DNA of 64,000 nucleotides from Benincasa hispida (Eukaryota; Streptophyta; Magnoliopsida; Cucurbitales; Cucurbitaceae), in NCBI RefSeq assembly GCF_009727055.1, contig NC_052349.1:41589652-41653651 (forward strand), read 5' to 3'. Positions 46,021 to 58,132 of this stretch are shown here, piece by piece. The first letter of the stretch is position 1. Every line of letters begins with the position of its first letter. Both the position numbers and the translations under genes were made by a program. Below the pieces are notes generated by a model. It ran no database searches. It saw only the letters and a list, made by a program, of their open reading frames with translations, and was not told where the DNA came from.

Positions 46021-46335
46021 TTATACATTATATATTATTGGACTATTTTTAAATATAAAAAAATAAAATAAAATTTTAACAAAATATAGTAAAATTTTAA
46101 AACTGTAACTAATAGAAATCTATCGTGTCTATCATAGATGATTTTAAAGTTTTGTTATATTTTGTAAATACATTATATATTATATGATTATTTTTAAATA
46201 TAGAAAAATAAAACAAAATATTTATAAAATATAGCAAAATTTTAAAACTAGATACTAATAGAAGTCTATCAATGTCTATCAGCGTCTATCAAATGATAAT
46301 TTAAATTTTACTATATTTTGTAAATATTTTCAACA
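46021..46335. repeat. Tandem duplicated AT-rich foldback repeat
   Basis: Two units start at about 46023 and 46169 (TACATTATATATTAT in both), period about 146 bp. Each holds AAAATATAGxAAAATTTTAA, then CTATCxxTGTCTATCA, then an inverted TTTxxTATATTTTGTAAAT. The pattern resembles a small MITE-derived repeat. A single related stretch lies at 50095-50215 (ACGATAGATT, TTTTATAAATATTTTCAAC). Confidence 0.55.
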
Positions 46336-47569
46336 TGTTTATCCTTTGAAATAATTTCTCTGTATTTTATTATATATAATTGAGTTATGTTTGCCCAATT
46401 TTATTGATTTTTAAAAAAAGTGTAATAATAAATTGGAGTGAAATTTTAAAACTTTAATTTTCTTATCGTAAATATAATGTGTTAACTAATATTTGAGTGA
46501 ATTTAGATAAAAGTGTCATCGAAAAGTCAATGTTATTCTTTAATTTATAAAATGTTTATTTTTTTTCTCTGGCTAAGAACTTTATGGATTGTATAGGTAT
46601 ATAGGCCCAATTGGTATCATCATACTTAACTTTGAAAATAAACGTGGGAGAGTTTGGTTTAAAATGTCCAACTCATGTGTTGCCTCATGGAATGGGTTGC
46701 ATTTGGCAAAATCTTGATCCAAGTTGGATTGTATTTTTCAAGAAAAAACCAACTTGATTCAATTAGCAATTGAAACAAAAAAATTACTCGTTCGTTCGTC
46801 ATTCGCTCATTCGTTCTTTTTCAGTTGATAATCTCTTTCGTTTCATTCTCTCTAACCAACCAAATCTCTCTCAATTATTACCCCCTCGCCTTTCTTATCT
46901 TTCGTTTTGTTCCCTCATAGAGCAATCTATCATTAGTCATCCTCACTCATTACTCTCTCTTGTTTTCTCTCTGTTGTTCATCATTACTAATACATTTCTG
47001 TTTTTTCTTTAGTTTTAAATTTTCTTTCATCAGGTAACTCGAAGACTCGACCCAACCAATTAATATAAGGGCTAGGTTTTCCTTTCTTAGATTGAGAAAT
47101 TGACTATTCTAAAAAAAATCGAGTATGTCTAGAAAACACCCATAGTCCACATGACCCAACTTAATCCACCCATTGTCAACAAAAACTTTATGGTTTCAAC
47201 AATTCCCTCAATCTACCCCTTCAAATTCACTTCTTCTCACAATCTTCTTTAAACCAAATTCATGCATTTCAAACAGTAAAGATTGACTTGCATCTCGAAT
47301 ACCACTTTGAATTTTCTTCACGCTCTCACTCTTTATCATAAAATTCTCACCCATTAGAACTACTCACTTTTTGCCTAAATGAATATAGTTTAAATTATGT
47401 ACTCTAGAGGCACTAATATCTATAGTTTCCTTAGTTTAATTTGTATGGAATAGATTAGTTCTCCTTTGTCAAATTAGACAAAACACTCACTAATAAATTT
47501 ATCTTCAACTAACTCCACTTCTTGAAGTATTCTACTCTTATTGCGACTCCCAAAATTTTATAAATATAT
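46336..47569. other. Host intergenic DNA, no gene seen
   Basis: One 80-codon frame at 46770-47012 is Leu/Ser/Phe-rich and lies in pyrimidine-rich DNA, with no family features; I do not call it a gene. Confidence 0.5.
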
Positions 47570-48215
47570 ATAGATGCATGAAACATGTTTCAATGTCTAA
47601 ATGAACATAATGAGGATGGAGAAGGCACAATCAAATTTAACTAATGCATCATTAAAATATTTTTTTATGAAAAAAAAGGTACGTTAAATTAATCGAAGAC
47701 AAAGATAGAAACTCATCATGGAGAAAGTCGTGGTGTTCAGTTCTTTGTAGAAAAATTTTCAATTTAAAGACTCCCTAATACTATAGGAAAAAAAAACCTT
47801 TTTTTTTAATCTTCATCTTGAAAAGAACAATAAACACCTCTACATATCTAAAAAATAATTATAAAAATTTGGATCTAGTAACGAAGATCCATATTGTGCG
47901 TGCTATTACTCAATAAATGTTATAGCTTGTTACTTTATAATTTGGAGATTTAATTTGTTCAATTCTATAAGTTAGGTTTCTAAATTGATTTTTTTCTCTC
48001 TAAAAAGAATTAGTATTTATATTTTAAAAGAAAAATACCAAAGATCAGCACCTCAGCAGGGGTACCCCTCTGACTAATGAAATAAATATTTTTTTTACAA
48101 ATAATAAAATAAAATAAATACGTGGAAGGCAAGATAATAGACTGTGCTGACAGGAAAGATAGCGCATTAAAACTAATATATATAAATAAAGTAATATTTC
48201 TGAATATTATACATT
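47570..48215 (+). repeat. Segmental duplication, copy 1
   Basis: Collinear with copy 2 at 49282-49945. Shared stretches include AAACATGTTTCAAT, GTTGTGGTGTTCA-like GTCGTGGTGTTCAG, TCTCTAAAAAGAATTAG, TGACTAATGAAATAAATATT and GCGCATTAAA. Divergence is considerable, with several indels. Confidence 0.8.
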
Positions 48216-49281
48216 GATTTAGTGTTAACTTTTTTGAAAAAAGAATAAAAAATCATAGAATTTTTGGATCAATCACAAACTATCATGTCATCTATCAAAT
48301 TAATGACAAAATTACAAATCATCTAATTTAAGATTAATTAAAAGTTAATATATATCCAGAATTGAAATTGAAGATATAGATTGGCAGATTCCAATGATGC
48401 CACTTGTTTTCATTATGACCATTGGATTGAATAAAATTAATTTGGTCCAAGCTGATATTATAATTTAGACTGGAGTCCAATTGAGTCCAAAAAATGGGTT
48501 TAATTGACCCTATCAAATTAGGCTCAAATCCACTTAATTGGGTCCAATGGCCATGTACATGGAACAACCAAGCCCAAGCCCATAAAATCCACTATAGAAC
48601 CCTATTAAATAGAGATGTTTTGTATGGTGAGAAATTTTACAATTTACAAGGCCTAGAGAGAATTTCTCCCAACAGAAGACTCTCTAACTTCTGAAGACTT
48701 AGCACACTTGAAGACTGGAAGTCCTTTAGACATACAAGCATTCTTCCAAGATTTCAACTCCAAGAACATTGTGCACTCTACTTTCTCACATCAAGAACAT
48801 CACACACTCTGCTTCCTCAAGTCAAGCATATAAATTCAATTGAGAGAGAATCAGATGATCAAGTACTAGAGATCAAACCACATTTGCATCAAATCTACAT
48901 CAACATAAGTTTAACTTCACGAAACAAGTTTCTTCCGAAACCTCATGCAAACAATCACTTGCCCTTTCCTTTTTTCTATAAATTTTGAAAATATATTTGC
49001 ATGTGTATGATGGAAAGTCTTTTTGGTTTTTATGATAGTTTTTTCTCTCACTCCCTTATTTTGGATATGCTCTTGTGTCATGAAAAGTCTTTTTTTATTA
49101 TAGTGACATGGTATCTTTTCTTGTATAGAAATTATTATTAGAATTATCATTTAACTAATCTCCATTAAAAAAATGGAATGATTTATGTGAACCTTTAGGG
49201 TCTATTTATTTTACAAATTTTGACATGAGATTTTAAACAGACATTTAATATATGTGTTTGTTTCACAAAATTTCACTTTTA
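48216..49281. other. Spacer between the duplicated copies; possible old LTR
   Basis: No gene. AAGCCCAAGCCCATAAA and CCTATTAAATAGAG followed by GAAGACT-rich DNA (48660-48830) look LTR-like (promoter then leader), but no TG...CA ends or target duplication were found. Confidence 0.35.
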
Positions 49282-49945
49282 TATATAGAGGTACAAAACA
49301 TGTTTCAATATCTAAAAGAAGACGACGACGAAGATGGAGAAAGCATGATCAAACCTAACTAATACATCATCATGAAGAAAGTTGTGGTGTTCAATTCTCC
49401 ATAGAAAAATTATCCAATTTAAAGACTCTACAATCCCATAAGAAAAAAACCTTTTTTTCCAATCTTCATCCTTTAAAAGAACAATGAACATCTCTACATG
49501 TTGTAGGAAAAAAAAACATATTTATATAAAGTTGGATCCAAGTTACGAAGAACTATATTTTGTGTGCACCTCAATAATTATATTACTCAATGAATATTAT
49601 ACCTTTTTATTAGTATAATAAGAAGATTCGAAGTATAGATCTTTTGAACACTAATATATCTTATGACTATAAGTGTTATTCCTCGTTAGTTTGAAGATTT
49701 AATTCTAAAAGTTAGTTCTGTAAATTGATTTTTTTTTCTCTAAAAAGAATTAGCATTTTATACTCTAAAAGAAAAAAATTCAAAACAGCATCTCAGCAAG
49801 GTTACCCCTTTGACTAATGAAATAAATATTATTTTCCAAAAAAGTAAAATAAAATAAAATAAGTGGACGGCAAGATCATACTGTGTTGATAGGAGAGCTA
49901 GCGCATTAAAGTAATATATAAAGTAATATTTGTGAATATTATAAA
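49282..49945 (+). repeat. Segmental duplication, copy 2
   Basis: Second copy of 47570-48215, offset about 1.72 kb. It lies about 0.7 kb upstream of the small ORF at 50629 and may include its upstream regulatory DNA. Confidence 0.8.
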
Positions 49946-50507
49946 ATTAATAATCATCATCATCATAAAATTCCTTTTAAAAAAATTATCATTCTGCTTA
50001 CTTTCTTCTATAAATTTCTATTCACATATTCTATTTTTTTTATAGAAATTATTATTGTTATTATTAATTAATTAATCAATTCAAATAAAAATTTTACTAT
50101 CTATCTACGATAGTTCACGATAGATTATTGTTTGTGTCTGTTTGTGTTATGGTAGACATAAATAGTAGTCCATAACGGTTTATCGCAAGTAGACGGTGAT
50201 ATTTTATAAATATTTTCAACATTTTTATTATTTTAAATGATTTTTTAACTAATTAATTTAAAAAAAAAAATTAAAAAAAACCATTAATTTTAACCTTTAT
50301 TGAAAATACAAAGATGAAAAAAAGTAGAAGAACAAAAAAAATTAAGAATGACCAAAAATGACAAAAAAATAATAATAATAAAATAGAAAAGTTATTTGGG
50401 TTTGGAATGTAAAATTAGTGTTGAGTGCTCATCCTTCAAATATCTTAATGTTTACATTGTGACCACATCAAACCCAAACCCCACATTTAATTTTTCATTC
50501 TCAACTA

Positions 50508-50560
50508 TTCTTCTTCTTCTTCTTCTTCTTCTTCTTCTTCTTCTTCTTCTTCTTCTTCTC
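50508..50560 (+). repeat. (TTC)n microsatellite
   Basis: About 17 uninterrupted TTC units followed by CT-rich DNA, 70 bp upstream of the ATG at 50629; a CT-rich 5' UTR is common in plant genes. Confidence 0.95.
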
Positions 50561-50628
50561 TCTCTAAACTCTCTCTCTCTTATTTTGCCATATTTGTTGT
50601 AAAAATTTGCAGGTTTTGAAAGGAAAAG

Positions 50629-50853
50629 ATGGTGATGGTGTTGGGTATAGAGAGGGTAGTAGTGAATTTGAAAGCAAAAATCATGAAGTCATTGAAGATG
50701 AAGATGAAGGCAACAACAACAACAAATAATTATGATAAGATTGAGAAAAGTGAAAGCATGAGAGTTGAAATCAGAAGCAGAAAGGCCCAAAAGCTCATCC
50801 AACAAACCATGAAAATTGCTGACTCTCCCTCTTCAAAAACTTATGCTTTTTGA
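50629..50853 (+). CDS. Small basic hypothetical protein (74 aa)
   Basis: Not recognised. ATG at 50629 follows AAAAG, with two Met codons in the first three. The product is Lys-rich and basic, with a Thr/Asn run (TTTTNN, residues 29-34) and a tail ending ADSPSSKTYAF. No signal peptide or strong membrane segment is evident, although residues 2-13 are hydrophobic. Upstream are a TTC repeat, a CT-rich tract and a TTTGCAG that could be a splice acceptor (50607-50613), so the ORF may be a single exon of a longer transcript. Codon use looks host-like and it has no retroelement features. A chance ORF remains possible. Confidence 0.5.
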   Translation: MVMVLGIERVVVNLKAKIMKSLKMKMKATTTTNNYDKIEKSESMRVEIRSRKAQKLIQQTMKIADSPSSKTYAF

Positions 50854-52190
50854 TTCTAATATTTCTTCTTCTTTACTTACACACTTGTTTCCAATATTGC
50901 AACTCCCTCTTCCTTTTAATCTTTAATCAATTTCACCCTTTATGTGTACTTGCCTTCATCACTAATATGAAGGGGAAAAAAACTCATTTCCTTCTTCATC
51001 TTCTGTTTTTTTTTTTCTCTTTTTATTAAAGTAGTACTTTCGTTCTTACGATGAGAGTGGAAGATTGAACCATCAACCTTTGAGATTGAATTGTGTTAAA
51101 ATTTTCTAATATATTGTGTTTTATTATTTTAATTAATACAAAGAAAGTGATGGTCTAATTATAAATATAATTAAATTTATAGGTGAGTGTTGCCCTAGCT
51201 ATTTCTAATTTGATGAGGGGACAAATTAGGAGTAAAATATAATTAACTATTTCATTTCATTTTTATTTATTTTGGTTGGTTATAAAGAAAGCATAATCTC
51301 CAAGAAATTTTAGTAGGATTTTGTAACGAGGTACACTAATCTCTTGATTTCGACCTGAAAAATATACGACGTATGTAGCTGTAAATTTATTGATTTGGAG
51401 TTCTTTAATATTTCTAGCAATTAGTGTCTTGTCCTCTAAACCATACATAGATTAACTAGAGATTAAATGTTTGGAAGAAAAAAGGGTAGGGTGGAGAAAA
51501 AATTTTGAAAAGAAAATGTAAGATGAAGAGTTTAAATTTGGGAAATGATATATTAAGTAGATATATGTGTTAGGAAAAAAAAAAATTTGGGTGCAGTCTT
51601 ATTGTATAATCCATGTTACACCCAATTAAAAATTTATTTTTTTTAGTATGTAGAGAAACGTAGAGCATAAGATTAAGTACAATCAATTATCGTTGTATAT
51701 CTTAGCTTAGGTTTGTGTGGCATATAATTTTGGATTTTTATCCATGATTTTTGCAAAGGTGCATACAAGCAAAATGATGTGGAACAGAGAAAAGAATATG
51801 GCTGTAGAAGGAAAGTTATCTCATAATATTTAATGCGATGAAAATGACCACTTTTTTCTTTTTCTTTTTTTTCCCTTTTTCAGTGGGATATTGAAATATA
51901 TTTCTCATATCATCTTTGGCATGCAGCCAAATGCAAATGCTTCCATATTTTTTTAAATACAATATTACATTATAGAGAAGATACCCATTTGAACCAAATA
52001 GTGTGGCCATGAGCAAAGTACAAGGATTTTTCTTTTCTTTTCTTCTTTTTTTACTTTTTTGGGAAGTTAAAAAACTCACATGATTTTTAGGTTTGATTGA
52101 GTTTTATCCCATTTTTCAAAATTGAGATTTTTTTTTTTACCATTTGGTTATGTCAAATTCAAGTGAAATTATCAAAAGGAAACCTTCGTC
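50854..52190. other. Host intergenic DNA, nothing firm
   Basis: AT-rich. Short frames on either strand (such as 51263-51448 and 51816-52079 on the minus strand) show no family features. Confidence 0.5.
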
Positions 52191-52199
52191 GACACAAAT

Positions 52200-52570
52200 T
52201 TGTATTTTGCTCTCTCTCCTCTCTCCTCTCTCCTCTAGTATTTGTCTCTCGCCGTCCTCTTGCCCTCTCCTTTTCTTTTCTCTCTCAAAAATCACTCTCT
52301 TCTCTTCTTTTTTCTCATGATCTCAATCTCGCTCTCTGACCCTTAGTTTCATTTTGCAACACAAACTGAAAGAGAAGATAGAGAAGAAGGACTCGATGGT
52401 TACATGGTCTTGCCAAAGTTGATCATGCTAAAGAAGAAAAGCATTAGATGAGAAGGAGATGGAGGAAGAAACAAAAGGAAGAAAAAGAGAGAAAGAGAAT
52501 GATGAAGGAAGGAAGGAAGGAAAAAGAGAGAAAGAGAGATAGAAATGAGGATGAAGAGAGAAAAATAAAA
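52200..52570. repeat. Pyrimidine tract followed by purine tract
   Basis: 52205-52335 is almost pure C/T with CTCTCCTCT repeats; 52366-52565 is almost pure A/G with GGAAGGAAGGAAGG and AGAGAGAAAG. On one strand this is a Y-tract then an R-tract, which can pair with itself. Open frames read from it (Ser/Leu/Phe-rich) are low-complexity artefacts. Confidence 0.75.
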
Positions 52571-52880
52571 GGGTAATTTTGTAAAATTGCTTGATGATGT
52601 AATCAAGAGGTCAATATTCTTAAGTTTTAAAAAGTGGACAAATATCATTTTGGGTCTTGAGACAAGGTATTATCTCTTGTATTTTCAATAAGTCTTAAAT
52701 TTAGCCCTTCAAAGTTCATTTTATCGAAAGTTTATAATAATAATAATTTTTATGCAACAATCTATAAACGAAATGCTCATAAATATAATGTTCTAGGTGC
52801 AGGATTTGGATCGAGATTTGAAATCTCGGTCTGAATCATGGGACTTTTATGGACTTTTCGAGGGGTAAAAATATTATCGA

Positions 52881-53374
52881 TGTTAGTCATCGTCAATTTC
52901 GAATCTCAATCATTGTTGTGTCGTAGAAGATCCACTACCTTAAAACCAAAATCGGCGCGACCTCAGTGCTAAATCGCTAGAAGTCGGTTGCTCCCCAAAG
53001 TTAACACAACACCCTTCTCAAGCTTGCACTCATCGAAGAATTGTTGGAATTGAGTGAAAACTTTGTTCAGAATTAAATCATTTTTAATAGAGAAAAATAT
53101 CATGGCAAACTCAAATTAACCCTTGAGAACTAAAGCAACCATTTTTTTTCTATTTATAAGAATCAAATAGAAAAATGTAGAAAACGTTTCAAACCTAAAT
53201 TAAATACAAAAATATTTCATATCTAAATTAAATAGGAAAATGTTTCATATCTAAATGAAATACAGAAAACGATTTTTAAATTTAAATTAAATATGAAAAT
53301 ACATTTAGAAATCTTTGGCTAATTTTATGACAAGTCATTCTAGCAAATGACTAATTGGCTAGTCATTCCCAACA
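52881..53374 (-). repeat. 3' LTR of copia M
   Basis: On + it runs TGTTAGTCATCG to TTCCCAACA. It contains about four tandem units of roughly 29 bp (TTTCATATCTAAATTAAATA type) at 53180-53310, also present in the other LTR. By eye it is about 85-90% like the right LTR. Confidence 0.8.
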
Positions 53375-53385
53375 ATCCCCTATGA
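53375..53385 (-). other. Polypurine tract of copia M
   Basis: Reverse complement reads CATAGGGGAT immediately before TGTTGGGAATG of the LTR. Confidence 0.6.
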
Positions 53386-54029
53386 ATAACTGACAATTAA
53401 AAAACAATATATAATTTATCTGAGCAAATATAGGAGAATAAACTCAAACATCAATATCTTTCTATTTGAATTGATGCATAGTCAAGTAGGGCAACAACTT
53501 AATTAGAGAGAGTGAGTTATCTTTTGAACTTTCAATAACTATGGTTGAGACCCCCACAATATATTTTACTCCTCAAATTTTCATCGATTCTACGATAAAA
53601 ACGTGTTATTTAAGGTCATGCACATAAAATTTCGGGTCAACGTAAAAGTTCTAGAAAAAGACCTTCACTTTAGGCGGCCATACCTTCACAATCATGTTTA
53701 TTGTTTCATCAAGTCTATCGCAATAGACTAACTGAGCTATTAAGACTTTACATCTAATCCATAGCAAGACCAACTTCATCAAGTCTGTCAAAGACAAACC
53801 ACTCAAAAACTGAGCCATGAAGATTTTACAATTGTCCATCAAGTCCATGTCAGGACCACCAAAAGGAAGGGCTATGGAATTTTTAAAGGTTTTAGTTCTG
53901 TCCATTAAGTCTATACTAGGATCACCCAAATGAAGGGCTATGGCCCATCAAGTCTATCGCAATAGACCGCCCAAATAAAAGGCTATGGACCACTATAATG
54001 GTTTGAGACCCATACTTGTTGAAAATTCT

Positions 54030-54500
54030 AGAATACCCTCCTTGTTAGGCCTTTAGTGAGAGGATCTGCAAAATTTCTCTCAAACCTTACAATGAAATAA
54101 TCCTCATTTCAGTAATTGTTTCATAGCTCCATGTCTGAGGCGTATATGCCTCCTTTTCTATCATACACACTTTTCTTAACAATTCCTATGGCAGCATGTG
54201 AATCATAGTACAAAAAGACCGGTACTAATGCCCACCCACAATGGTACATCTCCCAATAGACTTCTAAGTCACTCATACTAATGCCCCCCACAATGATGCA
54301 TCTCCTAGTAGGCTTCTAAGTCATTCAGCCTCTTGTCCTGCTAATTCTAGAGCAATAAATTTAGACTCCATGGTGGACCTTGCTATACAAGTCTGGTTTG
54401 CAGACTTCCATGAAATAGCTCCTCTACCCAATAAGAATAAATCCATTAGTAAAGCTTATTTCTTCATTTTAAGTTACCCAATTTACATACACTACCCTTC
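54030..54500 (-). pseudogene. copia M RNase H, degenerate
   Basis: The - strand reads [20 protein letters not shown], then a block near [12 protein letters not shown], and further on LREILQILSLKA (the DPLTKGL position). Stops are frequent. A tandem duplication of about 54 bp (54222-54275 and 54276-54327, ACTAATGCCC... CTTCTAAGTCA) lies within it. Confidence 0.75.
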
Positions 54501-54699
54501 TAGTATGGTAGAAAATATTAAAATGCAAACCATAATCTATTGTACCATTAAGATACCTTAATAAACGACGAAGAGCAATCAAATAATATTTTATCATAGG
54601 TCTATTATAGTTCATTAATATAATACTTCCTATATTCTTTGCATATCATATCGAGAAACACTATCTTCCTTATTTTTCTTAAGATTCACACTAGAATCA

Positions 54700-54950
54700 T
54701 AAGGCATTCTTACAGGAGTATCATCAAAGCAATCAAATCTCATTTTCAACGTGTGATTGATATAAATAAAATCTATTTTCAGTTTTCCTTATCTTAACAT
54801 CAAGTGTCAAATCATCCTCACCTAAATCTTTCATTTCAAATTGTGAGGACATAAATAACTTAGTATTATTACTTATTTCTATGTTTATATCAAAGATCAA
54901 TATACCATCAACATACAAATGGATAATCACACAATCAGCTCAAATAAATT
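54700..54950 (-). pseudogene. copia M reverse transcriptase fragment, active site changed
   Basis: The open frame 54930-54733 has LYVDGILIF and SSQFEMKDLGEDDLTLDVKI. The second active-site Asp of YVDD is Gly (54904-54906). The text MKDLGE identifies copia RT. Upstream RT sequence is not recognisable. Confidence 0.85.
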
Positions 54951-55314
54951 TGAGTAAATGCATGTATCAAAGGATATTAACAAATATTCACATAATCAAC
55001 TCAAACAACTTGAGTAAATACTTCTTTATATCCATGTGATGTATTATACAAATGCTATCAAGAGTTTATAATGGCTATTTCATATATTTTAGTCATATGA
55101 GAATATGACTCAAAATATTTGAAGATTTATTTAACCTAAATGGTTTGTTTCCTTTCAGAAATAGAAAATCCAAGTTTAATTCATAATGTCTCTTCAAAAA
55201 TTGCTAAATCATGTAACAACCATAAATCATAAATGTTCATTTTCTCTTTTCAAGATCCAAGATATGCATACTTTTAATCAATTGAAATTATATATTATCT
55301 ATGATCATCTTCTT

Positions 55315-55740
55315 ATCTAATACATGTGATGATCATCTCCTTATCTAACCAATGTGAGATTTTGGTCACATTCCCAACATTGCTACCCTCGAACAAAGGA
55401 CCACCGAGCCCTCCTCAAATAGTCATTCATCCGTCTAACTCTTGTCTATGCTAACTCTTCTCACTAGGGCACGTTGCCTTACTAACAGAGTTCAACTATA
55501 GATTATAACATGACATACTTTTGAGGCTCCACTACATCTTTGTTCAACATAGCTAAACTAGGGGCATGACTCTAATACCACTTGTTAGGGATAATAATCC
55601 TCCAAATATCTCCACAGTGGTATGATATTGTCTACTTTAGGCATAAGCCCTCACGACTTTGTTTTTGGTTCCACCCTAAAAGGCCTCATACCAATGAAGA
55701 TAAGTATCCTCACTTTATACCCATCAAGATCTTGAAGAAA
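55315..55740 (-). mobile_element. TRIM-like fragment nested in copia M
   Basis: On the - strand an LTR tail ending TCCCTAACA (to 55583) is followed by a primer site AGTGGTATTAGAGTCATG (55582-55565), a short interior without coding, a purine-containing stretch (CGAGGGTAGCA), and the start of a second LTR, TGTTGGGAATGTGACC (from 55379). An interior of only about 200 bp between LTR ends is typical of TRIM elements. Both outer LTR ends seem truncated. Confidence 0.6.
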
Positions 55741-57637
55741 AAACCTTATAAAACATTACACATTTTATAACTAGACGATGTCTCAAATTACCATCAGTTC
55801 TACAAGATAACACATAAAATGATGGAATTTACATATATTCATACTACAAGCAAGTTAGTTGATGGTCAAAATAATGTATAAGGTCAAACTTAATTTAAAA
55901 GTGATAATAATACTTTATGGAATTAATGACCATACATGATAATTTATGACATAAATCATGCTCAGGTGATCACAATAGCATCTCATTTAAGATAATATAG
56001 TTTACTACTCATAAATATTTAAATATGTACTAATAAAGTTATATTGAATATCATGCTATAAAATATCAATAAAGTAAACTTGTTAAATTTTCATACCATA
56101 TGTAAAAATTAAATTTGTGGAACAATCTGACAAACTACCCCCATGTGAGCTAACTATGTTAGCACATGCCACATCAACCTCATCAATCAAGAGCAAACTC
56201 AATCCAACAGTTCAACAAAGAGATTGCAGTCCAACAGATCAACAGTCAACACCTCAAACAACGAAATGATACATAATTTCTTACTGAATTTCAAATGGTT
56301 ATAATATCTAGTATTGCAAGTGTTATTTTTCTTGTTTGGATATTACACCCAGCAAAGTCTCACAATTTTCCTTACTTACGTAATAGCTCTCACCATGAGC
56401 ATATTTCTCTACTTTGTATTTCCTTCTTTTTTAGAAAATAATCCCTAATACATTTTCTAACTAATGTACGGTTGGTCTTTTCTCAAAATCAATGATGAAT
56501 TAATTATTAGAAAGATTATTATAATTATTTTCTTGTATTTAAGAGTTCTCCTTTAAGCATTATGATTTGGACTTTTCAGGAGGCTTGTAGACAATTGGTC
56601 ACATAAAAAAAATAAATTCTTTGGTTATTGTAATTGTATGTCAAAATTGTCTAAGTAGAGTTCAAGAAGTCTCTGTCACGTTTAACCTAATTTTTAGCCC
56701 ATCAAAATATCTTCAACATATGTGAAACTTAATCAAATCAAGAAAAAGATAACTAACATCATCATCCAAATTGACAACGATAGTTAACCACAAAATTCAA
56801 TATCATGCTACAAGACCCACATATTCCAAAAATTCTATCATAAGAACATAATCAACATAAATTAATCACTAATTTGTTCATCACAAAATGAAAACTATAT
56901 ATGTTGTGTTGTTTCTCCAAGTTCCTCAAATCATGTATCTAGTCGAATGATTTTGTCAACGAATTATTATTATTTAAAATTAATAATAACAAGTGCACCT
57001 ATTTCCTTAATTTATTTTACCAAAATTAATACTTTCTATTTTTTCTTAATTTTCCTTCTTAATTTCGAATGAAAGTCTCTCTTAATTTTAGATCATCCCT
57101 TATTAATCTCAAAACAAGAATCAAAGTATAATATCGCTCAATATTTCTTCCCAACACAATTCGTTCATAAGGAACAAAGTAAGCTAACAATCCAATTATG
57201 TTTATATGTTAAAAAGAGAAATTATCGTCTTAATTCTGTACCTCTTCATTTATTGAATCCAAGTTGATCCATAATTTCATATTTGAAGTTCCTCGTCGAT
57301 ATCCAAAGAGATGGTTTTCTCCTCAAACAAGAACGCCATGCATTATTGCCTCCACCAACATCCACTGCGGACTCTAGTCAGGATTCTTCAAGTTCCAAAT
57401 TGATCGGCTTGGTTGAGACGATTGCAAATGTGGATTCTAATTGCAACTCGACCATGAGATGAACCTTTTTGAATCCGATTAAGTGCTTTTCCGACGACCA
57501 GATATAGTTTGGACCGGTTGCAAAGATGAGAATGGTGTGAGATCCATCGACGATTCTGGTGTTCTTGATTCGATATGGAGAGGGAGATCAAAGATGGAGG
57601 TGCAATCAATCGTTATTCTTTAATTTTGCTTTCAAAT
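55741..57637 (-). other. Decayed 5' interior of copia M
   Basis: No continuous coding frame. Near 57350-57560 the - strand has GC-richer text with an ATG (57548-57546) that may be the old gag start, but no gag domain could be confirmed. Confidence 0.4.
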
Positions 57638-58132
57638 TGTTAGTCGTCGTCAATTTCGGATCTCAATCATTGTTATGTTGTGGAAGATCCACTGCCTTGA
57701 AAGCAAAATCGGTGCAACCTTGGTGCTAAATCGCCATAAGTCAGTTGCTCCCAAAGTTAACACCACCTTTCTCAGACGTGTACTCGTCGAAGAAGGATTG
57801 GAATCGAGTGAAAACTTTGCTCAGAATTAAATCATTTTTAATAGAGAAAAATATCATGTCAAACTCAAATTTCACCTTTGAGGACTAAAACAACCATTTT
57901 TTTCTTTTTATAAGAATCTAACAAAAATATTTTTCTAAATTAAATGTAGAAAACTAATTAAATACAAAAATGTTTCATATCTAAATTAAATAGAAAAATG
58001 TTTATATCTAAATTAAGTACAGAAAACTGTTTTCAAATTTAAATTAAATATGAAAATACATTTAGAAATTTTTTGTTAATTTTATGACAAATCATTCCAG
58101 CAAAATAACTAATTGACTAGTCATTCCCAAAA
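57638..58132 (-). repeat. 5' LTR of copia M
   Basis: Homologous to 52881-53374. The right end reads TCCCAAAAA where the other copy has TCCCAACAA, so the terminal TG has mutated to TT on the element strand. Confidence 0.8.

Noticed and set aside
46770..47012. 80-codon frame
   Set aside because: Ser/Leu/Phe-rich translation of pyrimidine-rich DNA with no recognisable domain.
50396..50602. 68-codon Leu-rich frame
   Set aside because: It is the TTC repeat read as Leu codons; low complexity, no family features.
52097..52648. Frames on both strands of 80-82 codons
   Set aside because: They come from the CT-rich and GA-rich tracts and look like low-complexity artefacts.
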